From Calothrix sp. MO_192.B10 (GTDB lineage: Bacteria; Cyanobacteriota; Cyanobacteriia; Cyanobacteriales; Nostocaceae): a DNA stretch of 64,000 nt. How positions within the stretch are numbered: position 1 is the first letter of the stretch; each line of letters starts with the position of its first letter. The stretch lies in the NCBI GenBank assembly GCA_030065055.1, contig JASJDS010000105.1, forward strand, positions 1 to 64,000. The letters are read 5' to 3'. Both the position numbers and the translations under genes were made by a program. Shown piece after piece: positions 7,649 through 17,277 of the stretch. The notes below the pieces were generated by a model. That model searched no databases and was not told the origin of the DNA. It worked only from the letters and a program-made list of their open reading frames with translations.

Positions 7649-9193
7649 TTAAGATATGAGAAGTTCAATATTTTGGCGTGCATATCCTATGTCTTGTCTA
7701 TCTTGCAATAGAGATAAAATTGTACGCAATTTCTGGTTAGCTTGTTCCTTGCCATAAAAAAATGTTTGTAGATAGTTTTGAATTGGTCTGACAATACGCC
7801 TCATTTGTTCTTGAGTGAGTGGCTCATCTTGATTATTTTCTGTAATGAAGCTATGGCTAATAAGGAGTTCTGAACCCTGGATAGTTTGATGGTTGATTAT
7901 TTCTTTAATTTCTTCACAATTTTGATTGACAAATCTAGTAGTAAGATATTTGAGTATTACTGGGTCTAATACATAAAATATTTGACCATAATTGCGATTT
8001 TTTTCAACTAGCGATCGCCTTTCGATTAAGCAATGTAATTTTTCAAATAAAATCGTCGGTGACAAGTAATTTTTTGTATCGTTTTGTAGGTTTGTCCATA
8101 AAGCTTTATTACGCCTTATAGCCAGCCAATACATAATATTTACTTCTTCTGGAGATAGCTCACGGAATTGATTATCTATAAAAGTAGCAATTTGGTCATT
8201 AAAGAATGTTGAATCAGAAACATTGTTGATAAAAAATGATAATTCACCATCAAATACTGCTTTGACTTGTCTTGCAACCCTCTTAAGTATCCAAGGATTG
8301 CTGTACCTTCTGCTAAATTCCTCTAACTGATGGTCTGTACCAACCAAACCTTCTTGCTTTAAAATTATCTTAGCTTCTTCACAGCTCAAACCTCTTAATT
8401 TGTGGAAGCAAACAAATCTATCTGATAATAATTCCAGCTCTTGAGGTTTTTCTCGACTGAGTAATAATAGAGAACTTTTATGTCTTTCCTGTGCAACTCG
8501 TTGTAAAAAATGATTATATTCTCTATAATTTCGTTCATTAGTACCTATAACTGCTTCCCAGTCATCTAATATCAGCAAACATCTGTGTTGGTATAGATAT
8601 TCTATTAATGACGAAAGATAGTTTCCATTATTATGAGAGTGGGATGAAATTTTTATTTTTGGAAGTGTTGCTACCACTTCTGTAAGTGGTGGTGCATCAG
8701 CCAAAGAACGCATAATGAAATAGTCATATCTATTGGCGATATTTTCTATCAGCTGATAACCCAAAGCAGTCTTTCCGATTCCTCCTACCCCATAAATAGC
8801 AATTAACCGATAGCGTTCCTGAATCATGCATTGGGTGAGATAAGCTAGTTCCTGATTGCGCCCATAAAAATGGGAAATAGGTGGTGCTTCGCTCAAATGG
8901 CAGCCACTGTCTACTACCTCCTTCCAGTTTAAATCTAGAACTTGGCAAAAGGCCTTAAATGTTTCCTTTCTAATTGGCTGTCTTGCTTCCCGAAAACGTT
9001 TCCAAGTTGCAAAAGAAACATAACTAGCATAGATATAGTTAGTTGCTAATCGATCCCAATTTTGGTTAGGTTCTAGAATTTTACTGGCTTCTATGAGCCA
9101 TCTGTTATCCTCTAGATTCCAATCTTTTCGTTTTATAGCCTTCTTAATAAGTATTTTCCCAGATTCAGAAGCTTTTAAAGCACGCTGCCTCAT
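7649..9193 (-). CDS. STAND/NB-ARC ATPase with N-terminal HTH-like domain
   Basis: 514 residues. Residues 1-95 form a helical domain of the kind fused to cyanobacterial STAND proteins (WLIEASKILEP, then SFATWKRFREARQPIRKETF). The ATPase follows: Walker A GVGGIGKT at 135-142, Walker B LLILDD at 206-211, then a sensor/winged-helix region to about residue 420 (LEEFSRRYSNPWILKRVARQ). Relatives usually continue into WD40 or TPR repeats as ligand sensors; this one ends after a short helical tail. It lies 114 bases downstream of the receptor kinase gene on the same strand and may be co-transcribed, suggesting linked signalling, which is an inference. Confidence 0.82.
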   Translation of the reverse strand: MRQRALKASESGKILIKKAIKRKDWNLEDNRWLIEASKILEPNQNWDRLATNYIYASYVSFATWKRFREARQPIRKETFKAFCQVLDLNWKEVVDSGCHLSEAPPISHFYGRNQELAYLTQCMIQERYRLIAIYGVGGIGKTALGYQLIENIANRYDYFIMRSLADAPPLTEVVATLPKIKISSHSHNNGNYLSSLIEYLYQHRCLLILDDWEAVIGTNERNYREYNHFLQRVAQERHKSSLLLLSREKPQELELLSDRFVCFHKLRGLSCEEAKIILKQEGLVGTDHQLEEFSRRYSNPWILKRVARQVKAVFDGELSFFINNVSDSTFFNDQIATFIDNQFRELSPEEVNIMYWLAIRRNKALWTNLQNDTKNYLSPTILFEKLHCLIERRSLVEKNRNYGQIFYVLDPVILKYLTTRFVNQNCEEIKEIINHQTIQGSELLISHSFITENNQDEPLTQEQMRRIVRPIQNYLQTFFYGKEQANQKLRTILSLLQDRQDIGYARQNIELLIS

Positions 9194-9307
9194 ATCTCTA
9201 CAGTCAAATTTGCTAACAAAATAATATTTGATAATCCCGGATTAATATTGGTTTGTAAATGATTTGTCTAGAAAACCAATTGAAAGAGTTTGGTATTAAC
9301 TAAGCAT

Positions 9308-11983
9308 TTATTTTTTTGGAGTTTTCAGAAGAACAAACTTAGAATCTTGTACTTTCACTAAAACTCCAACTTTAGTATCCTCATCAATTTTGCGATCATG
9401 AGTCTTACTATCAAATTTAACTAGTGTACTAGCACCTTTTGCTTCAAAATTATCTGATGACAATTTTTGAAACAAATTTTCACGAGTAGGATAATCTTCT
9501 TGTTTTAATCCTTCAGCTATAGCCTGAGTCGCATCATAGCTCATAGCAGTACGCCAATTGATATGTGGTGTTAAATTTGATTTATTACTCCAGAGTTTAT
9601 GTGACTCTTTTTCAAATGCAGAGTCAGTTCTATGCCAAGGAACGGCAAGCACTAGTCTTTCATCTTCAATATCCAACTTTGTAACTTCTTCAATATATAA
9701 ACCATCTCCACCTAATGCTTTAATTGATGACCTATTTATGGAAGTAAACAGACGTGCAAGAAGTTCTTCTGATTTCTTATTGCTAAGAGCTAGCATCACT
9801 ACATCTGCATTTTTCTGCACAGCTTGTTGTACACAGCTTTTTATTAGAATATTTCCTTGAGAAATATCGCAACGAATCTTAATAACTTCTCCCCCCTTCT
9901 CTCGTAAAAACTTGATAAATTCTTGACTTAAGGAATTACTGTATGGAGTAGCAGCATCTTTAATAATGGCTGCTTTTTGGTACTTTTTTCCCCCCATATA
10001 TTCAACTAGATCACTAGCAGCCGTTGAATCAGTCGGAGATGTACGGAAAACATATTTATTAAAAGGAAGTGCATAATCAGGTGAATTTACATCATACTTT
10101 ATTTTTCTGACAGCTGTACTAGTGGGTGAGATCAGAACAAGTTCTTTTTTTCCATATATCTTCCCTGCATTTAAAGTTTGTTTGCTGGTAAAAGGACCTA
10201 TTACACCTAAAATACTAGGATTATCGGCAATTTTATGGTAAATATTTTCAGCTTTAATCTCATCTGCTGGAATGTTTGTTATTAGGACTTGTAACCTTCT
10301 TCCGTCTATCCCAGAAGCAGCACAATTGGAACTAATAAAACTATTTTGTTGGTTATTGAGATTCACTTGTTTAATTTTATCAATTCCACAGTTATATTCA
10401 CTTTGAACATGAGCAACTCCACGTAAAATTTCTTCAGCAGTATTACTATTGGCATCAATTGGTATGTTAACTGCTATCTTTAATGTTTTTTTACTAGAAG
10501 AAAGTGATGCTAAGGCGTTATTTAAATAAATCACTGTTTCTGGATCGTTAGGATTTGAGTCTAATGATTTTTTAAAGTGTGTAATTGCTTCTTGATATTT
10601 TTCTTTTTTAAAGGCTTCTGTTCCTTTTTGCTTTGCTGGTGTACTATTTTTGGGGAACATAATTTCTTCACCCCAACTGAAGCTATCACCATTCGGACAT
10701 TTGGGATAATTTGGACAAATATTATTAGGTATTGCTTGGGCTAGAGGTTTAGGTGTAGAATTTATCGCTGAAACTTTGGTAGAATTATTTTTTTGAGGGG
10801 GTATTGATATTGGAGCTAGATTAATTTCTCTCACGAATAAAACTAGAATCAAAGCTAGTATAGCCAACAACAAAAATCCCATCCAGCGCCTCCATCTTTT
10901 CCAGAAGGTTTGTAGTGATACACATAATTGGCTAGTTATATTTTTGAGATTATGGATTGCAGTATCCCATAATGTAGGTGGAGATATTTCAGTCTCTTTC
11001 TCTTCTGCTTGTATCCTTGTTATTGACAAATTATCAATAGCTTCAAGCACTGTTTCCGCAGACTGAAATCTATCTCTCGGATTTAATGAGAGCATGCGAT
11101 CGAGAATATCTGCAAATCTATGATTAACATGGGGTACATAATTTCTCCATATATGAAGTGAACCACCAGTATTACAAATTTCTGTGGGAGACTTATTAGT
11201 TAATAAATGGACACAGGTTGCAGCTAAGGCATATAAATCTGCTGATATATCTATTGTCCTTCCAGATAATTGTTCTGGCGGTGCATACCCAACTGTACCC
11301 ATCGCAAATGAATATTCAACAGGAATACCAGGCTCTAAATCTCTTTTTATTGCTGTATCGAAATCTATTAAATAGAGTTGTTGATTATCTCTGTGTCTAA
11401 TAATGTTGCAAGGTTTGATATCTCGATGCAGAACACCTTGTTTGTGAGTTTCGTTAAGTACTTGTAAAAGTGATTTCAATACTTCGAGTACATCACTTTC
11501 TGAAAAATTGCGTCTAATTAATTCATATTTCAGGTTGTCACCTGGTATATAGTCTTGTATTAAAAAAAATAACTTTTGGTGGCTAAGATTATTAGGCTCT
11601 ATTTCTCCACTAGGTGCTGGTAAATCGAAAAAATCATAGACCCTGGGAATTTGTTCGTGATTGAGGGTACGTAAAATTTGCGATCCTCTTTTGAAGGCTA
11701 TTCTTGCTTTATCCAGTTGTTCTGCTGTGAGTCTGCTAGTGTTAGGAGGATAAAATACTTTAACCGCACACTCTTTATCAAAAGTGAAATCATGGGCGCG
11801 AAATGTTCTACCGAAACCCCCTCTCCCTATTTCTTCTAAAGCTATGTAGCGTTTATGTTGTAAAAAAAGACTCATTCCACAGTTAATACAATATTTAGCT
11901 GTGATAGAGTTACTATCGCTCAAGTTACCATCACTATTATTTCTAGGCCGGGAACACCTAGGATTGGTACAGTAGACTATCAT
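9308..11983 (-). CDS. Transmembrane Ser/Thr protein kinase with TPR and periplasmic-binding-protein ectodomain
   Basis: 891 residues. An N-terminal four-Cys motif (C5, C9, C32, C35) precedes a kinase domain at 45-320: glycine loop GRGGFG (53-58), ATP-site K75, HRDIKPCN (186-193), GTVGYAPPEQ. The DFG motif reads DFD (207-209). One membrane helix lies at about 367-384. Outside follow a linker with two Cys (C423, C429), a TPR-like pair at about 449-497, then a type I periplasmic-binding domain (about 500-885: KIAVNIPI, ILGVIGPFTSKQTLNAGKIY) like branched-chain amino-acid receptors. This is a one-piece receptor kinase; ligand and targets are unknown. The STAND ATPase gene follows at once on the same strand. 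Confidence 0.88.
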   Translation of the reverse strand: MIVYCTNPRCSRPRNNSDGNLSDSNSITAKYCINCGMSLFLQHKRYIALEEIGRGGFGRTFRAHDFTFDKECAVKVFYPPNTSRLTAEQLDKARIAFKRGSQILRTLNHEQIPRVYDFFDLPAPSGEIEPNNLSHQKLFFLIQDYIPGDNLKYELIRRNFSESDVLEVLKSLLQVLNETHKQGVLHRDIKPCNIIRHRDNQQLYLIDFDTAIKRDLEPGIPVEYSFAMGTVGYAPPEQLSGRTIDISADLYALAATCVHLLTNKSPTEICNTGGSLHIWRNYVPHVNHRFADILDRMLSLNPRDRFQSAETVLEAIDNLSITRIQAEEKETEISPPTLWDTAIHNLKNITSQLCVSLQTFWKRWRRWMGFLLLAILALILVLFVREINLAPISIPPQKNNSTKVSAINSTPKPLAQAIPNNICPNYPKCPNGDSFSWGEEIMFPKNSTPAKQKGTEAFKKEKYQEAITHFKKSLDSNPNDPETVIYLNNALASLSSSKKTLKIAVNIPIDANSNTAEEILRGVAHVQSEYNCGIDKIKQVNLNNQQNSFISSNCAASGIDGRRLQVLITNIPADEIKAENIYHKIADNPSILGVIGPFTSKQTLNAGKIYGKKELVLISPTSTAVRKIKYDVNSPDYALPFNKYVFRTSPTDSTAASDLVEYMGGKKYQKAAIIKDAATPYSNSLSQEFIKFLREKGGEVIKIRCDISQGNILIKSCVQQAVQKNADVVMLALSNKKSEELLARLFTSINRSSIKALGGDGLYIEEVTKLDIEDERLVLAVPWHRTDSAFEKESHKLWSNKSNLTPHINWRTAMSYDATQAIAEGLKQEDYPTRENLFQKLSSDNFEAKGASTLVKFDSKTHDRKIDEDTKVGVLVKVQDSKFVLLKTPKK

Positions 11984-12389
11984 AGACTATCCCTTAGTAT
12001 AAATAAATACTTTTTAAATATACCCATCTTGCTCACTCACAAGACTCACAAGACTCCAGCCATGTCCTAACATAATTGCTCAACAACATATTATTAGCTA
12101 GCTATTAGGATGACAGGTGAAGTATTTAGGTAATAAAAAACATTTTTGTCAGGTTTTCATGATTTTTACTTACTTTGAGATAATTACAAGTATTATTTCA
12201 ATCAAGATATCATTTTTTTTTATAGAGGCAGTGGTTAATATCACGTAAGTTTAAAGTATTTAGTTATTCTTAACATTAGCATTGGAAAGCCAGTTTCTGG
12301 AAATCACAGAAACTGGCTTCAAAAAACTATTATGCATTACTGGCGTATTGTTACATCAAGCAAATAAAACGTAAAATTACTTAAAACTA
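11984..12389. other. AT-rich intergenic region
   Basis: Upstream of the receptor kinase and downstream of the secreted-protein gene. It has a short ACAAGACTC direct repeat near 12040 and the strong hairpin at 12287-12319. I see no gene. Confidence 0.5.
12287..12319. terminator. Perfect 13-bp hairpin, probable terminator
   Basis: AAGCCAGTTTCTG and its exact complement flank a 7-base loop. It lies 71 bases beyond the stop of the minus-strand gene at 12390-13004. No clean T tract follows on that strand, so termination or mRNA end protection is an inference from position and stem strength. Confidence 0.55.
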
Positions 12390-13004
12390 TTAGTAATACA
12401 CGCGCTGGGGATAAACCTGGAAAGAATTGAAGAAATTAACACTTTCGCTGGTTAATTCATTTTTTGTTCTGGCTCCAATAACATACACCCTTCGTTTCAC
12501 CACAAATGCCTGGTATTGACCTAAAGTTCCGTCATAATGCTGAATCATTAATTCTAAACCAGGATGACTACCCATCGCAAGATTTCTAGACCTGATTACT
12601 TTGCCATGATTCGCAATAGTTTTTCGCATAGTCCTATTTAGAAATCTGGGAATCCATGGTTTAGGTATTCTAGCCATTCCGTCAATATCTCTATGCATAA
12701 TTATGTAAGCTGTATTATTTGAGCCCTTTGACATTAACTTATCGTGCTTATTGAGTGTTATATATCCCGGCATCCAAATTCTAAAATCCCGTTTCGGTCC
12801 CCACCAATAATCACGATTGTTAGCAAATAAATTATCTTTATTTAGCTGCTGATTTGTGTAATCTATTCTTACAGGCTGTAATTTGTCTGGGTTACTTTGC
12901 CTGTTATCTATTGCTGCTGCTTGATACTGTGTCCCTAACAAAGTTATACCAAGGATGGTGGTTATAGTGATGGGAAGAGTTTTGAGGGCATTAATTTTTA
13001 ACAT
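12390..13004 (-). CDS. Secreted protein of unknown function
   Basis: 204 residues with an N-terminal signal peptide (basic start, hydrophobic stretch 10-30, cleavage likely after QAAA near 32), so it should be exported. The mature part contains GLELMIQHYDGTLGQYQAFVV and RRVYVIGA, ending FFNSFQVYP. That beta-strand pattern resembles PsbP/Mog1-like (DUF1795-type) folds, but the match is weak. A good ribosome site (AAAGGAG) precedes the ATG. No neighbours share its operon. Function not recognised. Confidence 0.7.
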   Translation of the reverse strand: MLKINALKTLPITITTILGITLLGTQYQAAAIDNRQSNPDKLQPVRIDYTNQQLNKDNLFANNRDYWWGPKRDFRIWMPGYITLNKHDKLMSKGSNNTAYIIMHRDIDGMARIPKPWIPRFLNRTMRKTIANHGKVIRSRNLAMGSHPGLELMIQHYDGTLGQYQAFVVKRRVYVIGARTKNELTSESVNFFNSFQVYPQRVYY

Positions 13005-13516
13005 GGAATTTTCTCCTTTGAACTGTAAAATAGGCTTCTTGCATAAAGACTTAAAATTTCATACTGAGTCCTGAACATTGGGAATTTTTTCCTTCACTGC
13101 ATTCCGCACCTAGTATTGAAGCAAGCTACTGAATCACATTTTGATTTTTTCGACTTTTGCAAGAGGTCTAAGAAAGTTGACTGACAAGATAATTCAATAT
13201 GTAGTTCAACTTTTACAACCAAAATCTGTTATCCTGTACCAACCTGAGAAAAATTTAAGCACGTATCCATGTTCTGAACCAAGACTCATTTTTACTGTGC
13301 AAAAAGCTCATATTTTGTTCAGAAAAAGTTCATAAAATAGTTCATTTACAAATTTATAAAAAAAGTTAAATTAGTTAAATTAATTATACGAATCTAAAAA
13401 AATAATGCGACAAGGAGAGTGGCGTTAGACCCCAAGACCGCATATTTCGATTCATTCTAAATTATAAATTCTTCATTCTAAATTCGCTCATTCTAAATTC
13501 GCTCATTCCCCTAAAC
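13005..13516. other. Intergenic region, no gene seen
   Basis: AT-rich. A 64-codon frame at 13141-13335 has no ribosome site or recognisable protein pattern. 13440-13510 holds ATTCTAAATTCGCTC heptamer-type repeats that run up to the cardiolipin synthase stop codon. Confidence 0.5.
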
Positions 13517-14959
13517 CTAAAGCACCGGAGCCAACAACCGCGATATCCTGGTAGCTAACTTAAACCACCAACTTTTTTGGTCATACTCCTTCAACTCAAC
13601 CAAACGACAGCAGTTAAAATCTGCTTGCATCATTTGTTCTACATCGTGAATAAAACTCATCCCTGCGACAAAAACCATCACCTCAAAATTGAGAAAAAAC
13701 GAGCGATTGTCTAGGTTAACAGTACCAACCCCTGCCATAGCTCCATCAATTAAAATCACCTTCTGGTGCATGAATCCAGGTTGGTAGCGATATAGTTTTA
13801 CTCCTACCGCTTGCATCTCCACATAGTAAGAAAAAGAACACAGATAGACAAGTAAATGATCCGGACGATTCGGTAGCATAATTCGCACATCTACACCCCG
13901 GATGGCAGCTAGCTTCAAAGCAATGAGAATAGAATCATCGGGGACAAAGTAAGGACTAGCAATCCAGAGGCGATCGCGGGCTAAGTTAATTGCACAGACA
14001 AAAAATAGGGTACAGCCTTGCAATATGTCAGCAGGTCCGGTAGGAAAAACAAAGACTGTTTGATTATCTTGCGGTTCTGGTTTCACTTGCCAGCACACCT
14101 CTGGTATGGTTCTGGTAGCCCAGTACCAATCTCCCAGAAAGGTAGTTTGCAGACATTGTACAGCCGAACCCCGCACCATAGTATGGGTATCTCGCCAAGG
14201 GCTAAGATGGGTACCCTGGCCCAAATACTCTTCACCAATATTTAACCCTCCCACAAAAGCTACTTCCCCATCCACAATCAAAATTTTGCGATGGTTGCGA
14301 AAGTTAATTTGAAAGCGATTACCCCTACCTTTAGTGCTGTAGAAAGCGCTTACCCCCACGCCATTTTGACGCAGAGACTTAATATAACCACGGGAAAGCT
14401 TCTGGGAGCCAATTTCATCATAGAGGAAGTAGATGGAGATACCTTGTTTTGCCTTAGTAATTAGGGCTTGGCGAAACCTATTCCCCACCTGATCATCATG
14501 AATAATATAAGATTGCAGTAAAATGTAGTTATTTGCCGATGCGATCGCCCCTAACATGGCATCATAGGTTTGTTCTCCATTAATCAACAACTCCACCCTA
14601 TTACCGGATGTAAAGGGAATTGGTGTCAATTTTTCCGCTAATTTTTGTAGGGGTTGAAATTGTGACGATGGTGCTACCTTAAACTTTAAAATCTCACCGT
14701 ATGCCTGACGAACCAATCCTTGGTGTTCTACGTAAGCTAAATGTAATATTTCAGCATATCCTTTAAATTTACTCCTACCTAGCACCCAGTATAAAGGAAT
14801 GGCGAACCAGGGAAAAGTAATTAAAGAAATACTCCAAGCGATCGCTCCCCGAGATGAATGGACATGCATCACAGCATGGGCAGCATTGACAATTCCCAAG
14901 ATATAAACAATACAGATAATTGCTATCAAAATTAAGGGAATATAGCCAGATGGGAGCAT
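13517..14959 (-). CDS. cls: Cardiolipin synthase, phospholipase D superfamily
   Basis: 480 residues. Two N-terminal membrane helices (about 5-30 and 38-60, including the PLDc_N feature WSISLITFPWFAIPLYWVLG) are followed by two PLD catalytic motifs: H223-x-K225-x4-D230 in NHRKILIVDG and H398-x-K400-x4-D405 in MHQKVILIDG. The enzyme condenses two phosphatidylglycerol molecules, or transfers phosphatidyl groups, at the inner membrane. Length matches bacterial ClsA (about 480). It follows the EEP gene on the same strand after 21 bases, so the two probably form an operon. Confidence 0.92.
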   Translation of the reverse strand: MLPSGYIPLILIAIICIVYILGIVNAAHAVMHVHSSRGAIAWSISLITFPWFAIPLYWVLGRSKFKGYAEILHLAYVEHQGLVRQAYGEILKFKVAPSSQFQPLQKLAEKLTPIPFTSGNRVELLINGEQTYDAMLGAIASANNYILLQSYIIHDDQVGNRFRQALITKAKQGISIYFLYDEIGSQKLSRGYIKSLRQNGVGVSAFYSTKGRGNRFQINFRNHRKILIVDGEVAFVGGLNIGEEYLGQGTHLSPWRDTHTMVRGSAVQCLQTTFLGDWYWATRTIPEVCWQVKPEPQDNQTVFVFPTGPADILQGCTLFFVCAINLARDRLWIASPYFVPDDSILIALKLAAIRGVDVRIMLPNRPDHLLVYLCSFSYYVEMQAVGVKLYRYQPGFMHQKVILIDGAMAGVGTVNLDNRSFFLNFEVMVFVAGMSFIHDVEQMMQADFNCCRLVELKEYDQKSWWFKLATRISRLLAPVL

Positions 14960-14980
14960 TTCATTGATGTAAAATTTATT

Positions 14981-15811
14981 TTAGCAACAAGAAAACTCTA
15001 CCACCATAGGCTTATGGTCTGATGAAGATATATGGTCTATAACCTGAGCAAAGCTAGGTTTTTCAGTTAGTCCCCGATAAAAAATATAATCTAGTGGAGG
15101 GGACAAGAGAAAGCGTTTAATTTTATTGTTATCCTGGGGAGAAAAAGCTGCTTTTATTAATCCTAATTTATCTGTCATTTGGTTGAGTAAATACCATCGT
15201 GAGTAGTTCCAAGTATTGAAATCTCCCGATAAAATAATAGGTCCTTGGTGTAAAGCTATCCGCGATTCTAATTCTTGGATTTGAGCCTTAAACTTGCTTA
15301 AATTGACAAAATTAATCATGTGAGTATTGATGGTCAATAGATTATGGATGCTAGATAATGAATACTCACTGAGTAGGGAAATCTTTGGTGTTTTTGTAAT
15401 TGGTTCGGAATGTATGCTCACCATTGATTCTCTGGCAATACATTTAGATTTTGCTGCTGTTAATACTCCAAAATAAGTATGCTTATAGGTGTCAACAAAA
15501 TTAGGAGCAAAATTCCAATTCATATCAGAAATTTGACCCATATGTCGATCTTTTGAACAGAGGCGAACTTCTTGGAGGAAAATAATATCTGGTGCATATT
15601 TTTCGACAATCCATAAAAAATCTTTTTGCCAGTTAGCATTATGATTATTCTTGGCAATATTCCAATTCAAAATCTTGATACTTGTCTGATTTAAACTACC
15701 ATGAGATAAATCACTCTTGTCAATAATCTGGCACTCTATAGACTGAAATCTCGAACTAGGAAATAATTTTGCAAACAGAGGTGTGACAGTAGATGATTTT
15801 TGATTTAACAT
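14981..15811 (-). CDS. Endonuclease/exonuclease/phosphatase (EEP) family protein
   Basis: 276 residues with the full set of EEP motifs in order: ILNWNIAKNN, IIFLQEV (metal-binding Glu), INTHMINF, LSGDFNTW, and the terminal SSDHKPMVVEF. The fold includes DNases, inositol phosphatases and sphingomyelinases. Motifs alone do not pick the substrate. It is the first gene of a probable two-gene operon with cardiolipin synthase, which makes a phospholipid or headgroup substrate worth considering. No signal peptide is seen. Confidence 0.85.
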   Translation of the reverse strand: MLNQKSSTVTPLFAKLFPSSRFQSIECQIIDKSDLSHGSLNQTSIKILNWNIAKNNHNANWQKDFLWIVEKYAPDIIFLQEVRLCSKDRHMGQISDMNWNFAPNFVDTYKHTYFGVLTAAKSKCIARESMVSIHSEPITKTPKISLLSEYSLSSIHNLLTINTHMINFVNLSKFKAQIQELESRIALHQGPIILSGDFNTWNYSRWYLLNQMTDKLGLIKAAFSPQDNNKIKRFLLSPPLDYIFYRGLTEKPSFAQVIDHISSSDHKPMVVEFSCC

Positions 15812-15953
15812 TTCTAAATGTTGCGGTCAAAATAATTGGTAATTGATAATTTATAATTCGCGCATTAGTGCCTACGGATGAATCCTCTTTCTTGAACCAA
15901 GCAAAGTTTAAAAATAAAAAATCAGTATTAGTACGAGGCGTGCAAGATGTCAG

Positions 15954-17135
15954 CTAACCTTTCACACAAACAATCTGTTTTAAAGTAGCTACAACCTCAA
16001 CTAAATCGGATTGATTTGCCATCACTTGCTCAATTGGCTTATAAGCACTAGGAATTTCATCCAAAACACCATTGTCTTTGCGGCATTCAACACCCTTAGT
16101 CTGCTCAATTAAATCATCGAGGGTATAAGTATTTTTGGCCTTATTTCTTGATAGCAAACGTCCAGCACCATGGGAGCAAGAACAAAAGCTATGCAGATTA
16201 CCTTTACCCTTAACAATGTAAGATTTTGCCCCCATTGAACCAGGAATAATACCATAGTCTTCTTTCTGGGCGCGAACTGCACCTTTGCGAGTTACATAAA
16301 CATCCTCACCAAAATGCACTTCCTTCTCAGCGTAGTTGTGGTGACAATTCACCTCTAATAGAGGCTTAGTTGCCTTTCCACCCCCTAGATGTTTCTCAAT
16401 AATACGCTTAAACCTTGCCATCATTACGTCGCGATTATAACGTGCATAATTTTGTGCCCATTGCAAATCATGCCAGTATGCTTGAAATTCAGGAGTTCCA
16501 GCCACAAAATAGGATAAATCAGGATCGGGTAAGCTATTACCCGCCATCTTAGCTAATTCCTTAGCAGTGCTGATATGGCATTGTGCTAGCTTATTCCCAA
16601 TGTTGCGGGAACCAGAATGCAACATTAACCAAACTTGGTTTTCTGTATCCAGACAAACCTCAATAAAGTGATTACCACCACCCAAGGAACCTAACTGTTT
16701 CATTGCTTTTCCTTCCAAGTCTCGCACCCCACGGTGCAAATCTGGAAAATCCCGCCAACCTTGCCAGTTAGTCACATTTTTTGTAGTATCTTTATTCTCG
16801 TTGAATCCCGTAGGAATTGCTGCTTCAATATCCTGGCGAATTTTCTTCAGCTTACCTTCTAATTGTTCCCCCTTAAATGGGGTTTTAATGGCGCACATAC
16901 CACACCCAATATCTACACCCACAGCCGCAGGAATAATTGCTTCTTTAGTGGCAATCACAGAACCAACTAATGCTCCTTTACCTAGGTGTACATCTGGCAT
17001 TAAGGCTATATGCTTAAATACAAATGGCAGGGATGCCATATTTTTTGCCATCTTGGTTTCTTCATGCTTTAATTCATGATTTGCCCAAGATAAAACTGGT
17101 GTTGAGGTAGATAGTTTTAGTTTTTCGTAAGACAT
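15954..17135 (-). CDS. rtcB: RtcB-family RNA ligase (3'-phosphate/5'-OH)
   Basis: 393 residues. Diagnostic motifs are PDVHLGKGALVGSV (about 47-60), GVDIGCGM with the metal-binding C78, GGGNHFIEV, HSGSRNIGN and the C-terminal SHGAGR with the histidine that becomes guanylylated. RtcB joins RNA 2',3'-cyclic phosphate or 3'-phosphate ends to 5'-OH ends using GTP and Mn2+, for tRNA or rRNA repair. Length is close to E. coli RtcB (408). No RtcA or archease gene is next to it; it sits alone upstream of repeats. Confidence 0.93.
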   Translation of the reverse strand: MSYEKLKLSTSTPVLSWANHELKHEETKMAKNMASLPFVFKHIALMPDVHLGKGALVGSVIATKEAIIPAAVGVDIGCGMCAIKTPFKGEQLEGKLKKIRQDIEAAIPTGFNENKDTTKNVTNWQGWRDFPDLHRGVRDLEGKAMKQLGSLGGGNHFIEVCLDTENQVWLMLHSGSRNIGNKLAQCHISTAKELAKMAGNSLPDPDLSYFVAGTPEFQAYWHDLQWAQNYARYNRDVMMARFKRIIEKHLGGGKATKPLLEVNCHHNYAEKEVHFGEDVYVTRKGAVRAQKEDYGIIPGSMGAKSYIVKGKGNLHSFCSCSHGAGRLLSRNKAKNTYTLDDLIEQTKGVECRKDNGVLDEIPSAYKPIEQVMANQSDLVEVVATLKQIVCVKG

Positions 17136-17277
17136 AATTTTAGTTTAAAAGTTTGGGAATCTATTTTTAGGGTGCATAGATTCTTTGTTATGTACTAATT
17201 TTAATTCGTGCTACAAATATACTACATTAGAATGATCGCTGTCAAACCAACGGATGATTTATTGCTCAAATTGGGAT

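Noticed and set aside
13141-13335. 64-codon plus-strand frame
   Set aside because: No ribosome site, no hydrophobic or domain pattern, and AT-rich composition like the surrounding non-coding DNA.
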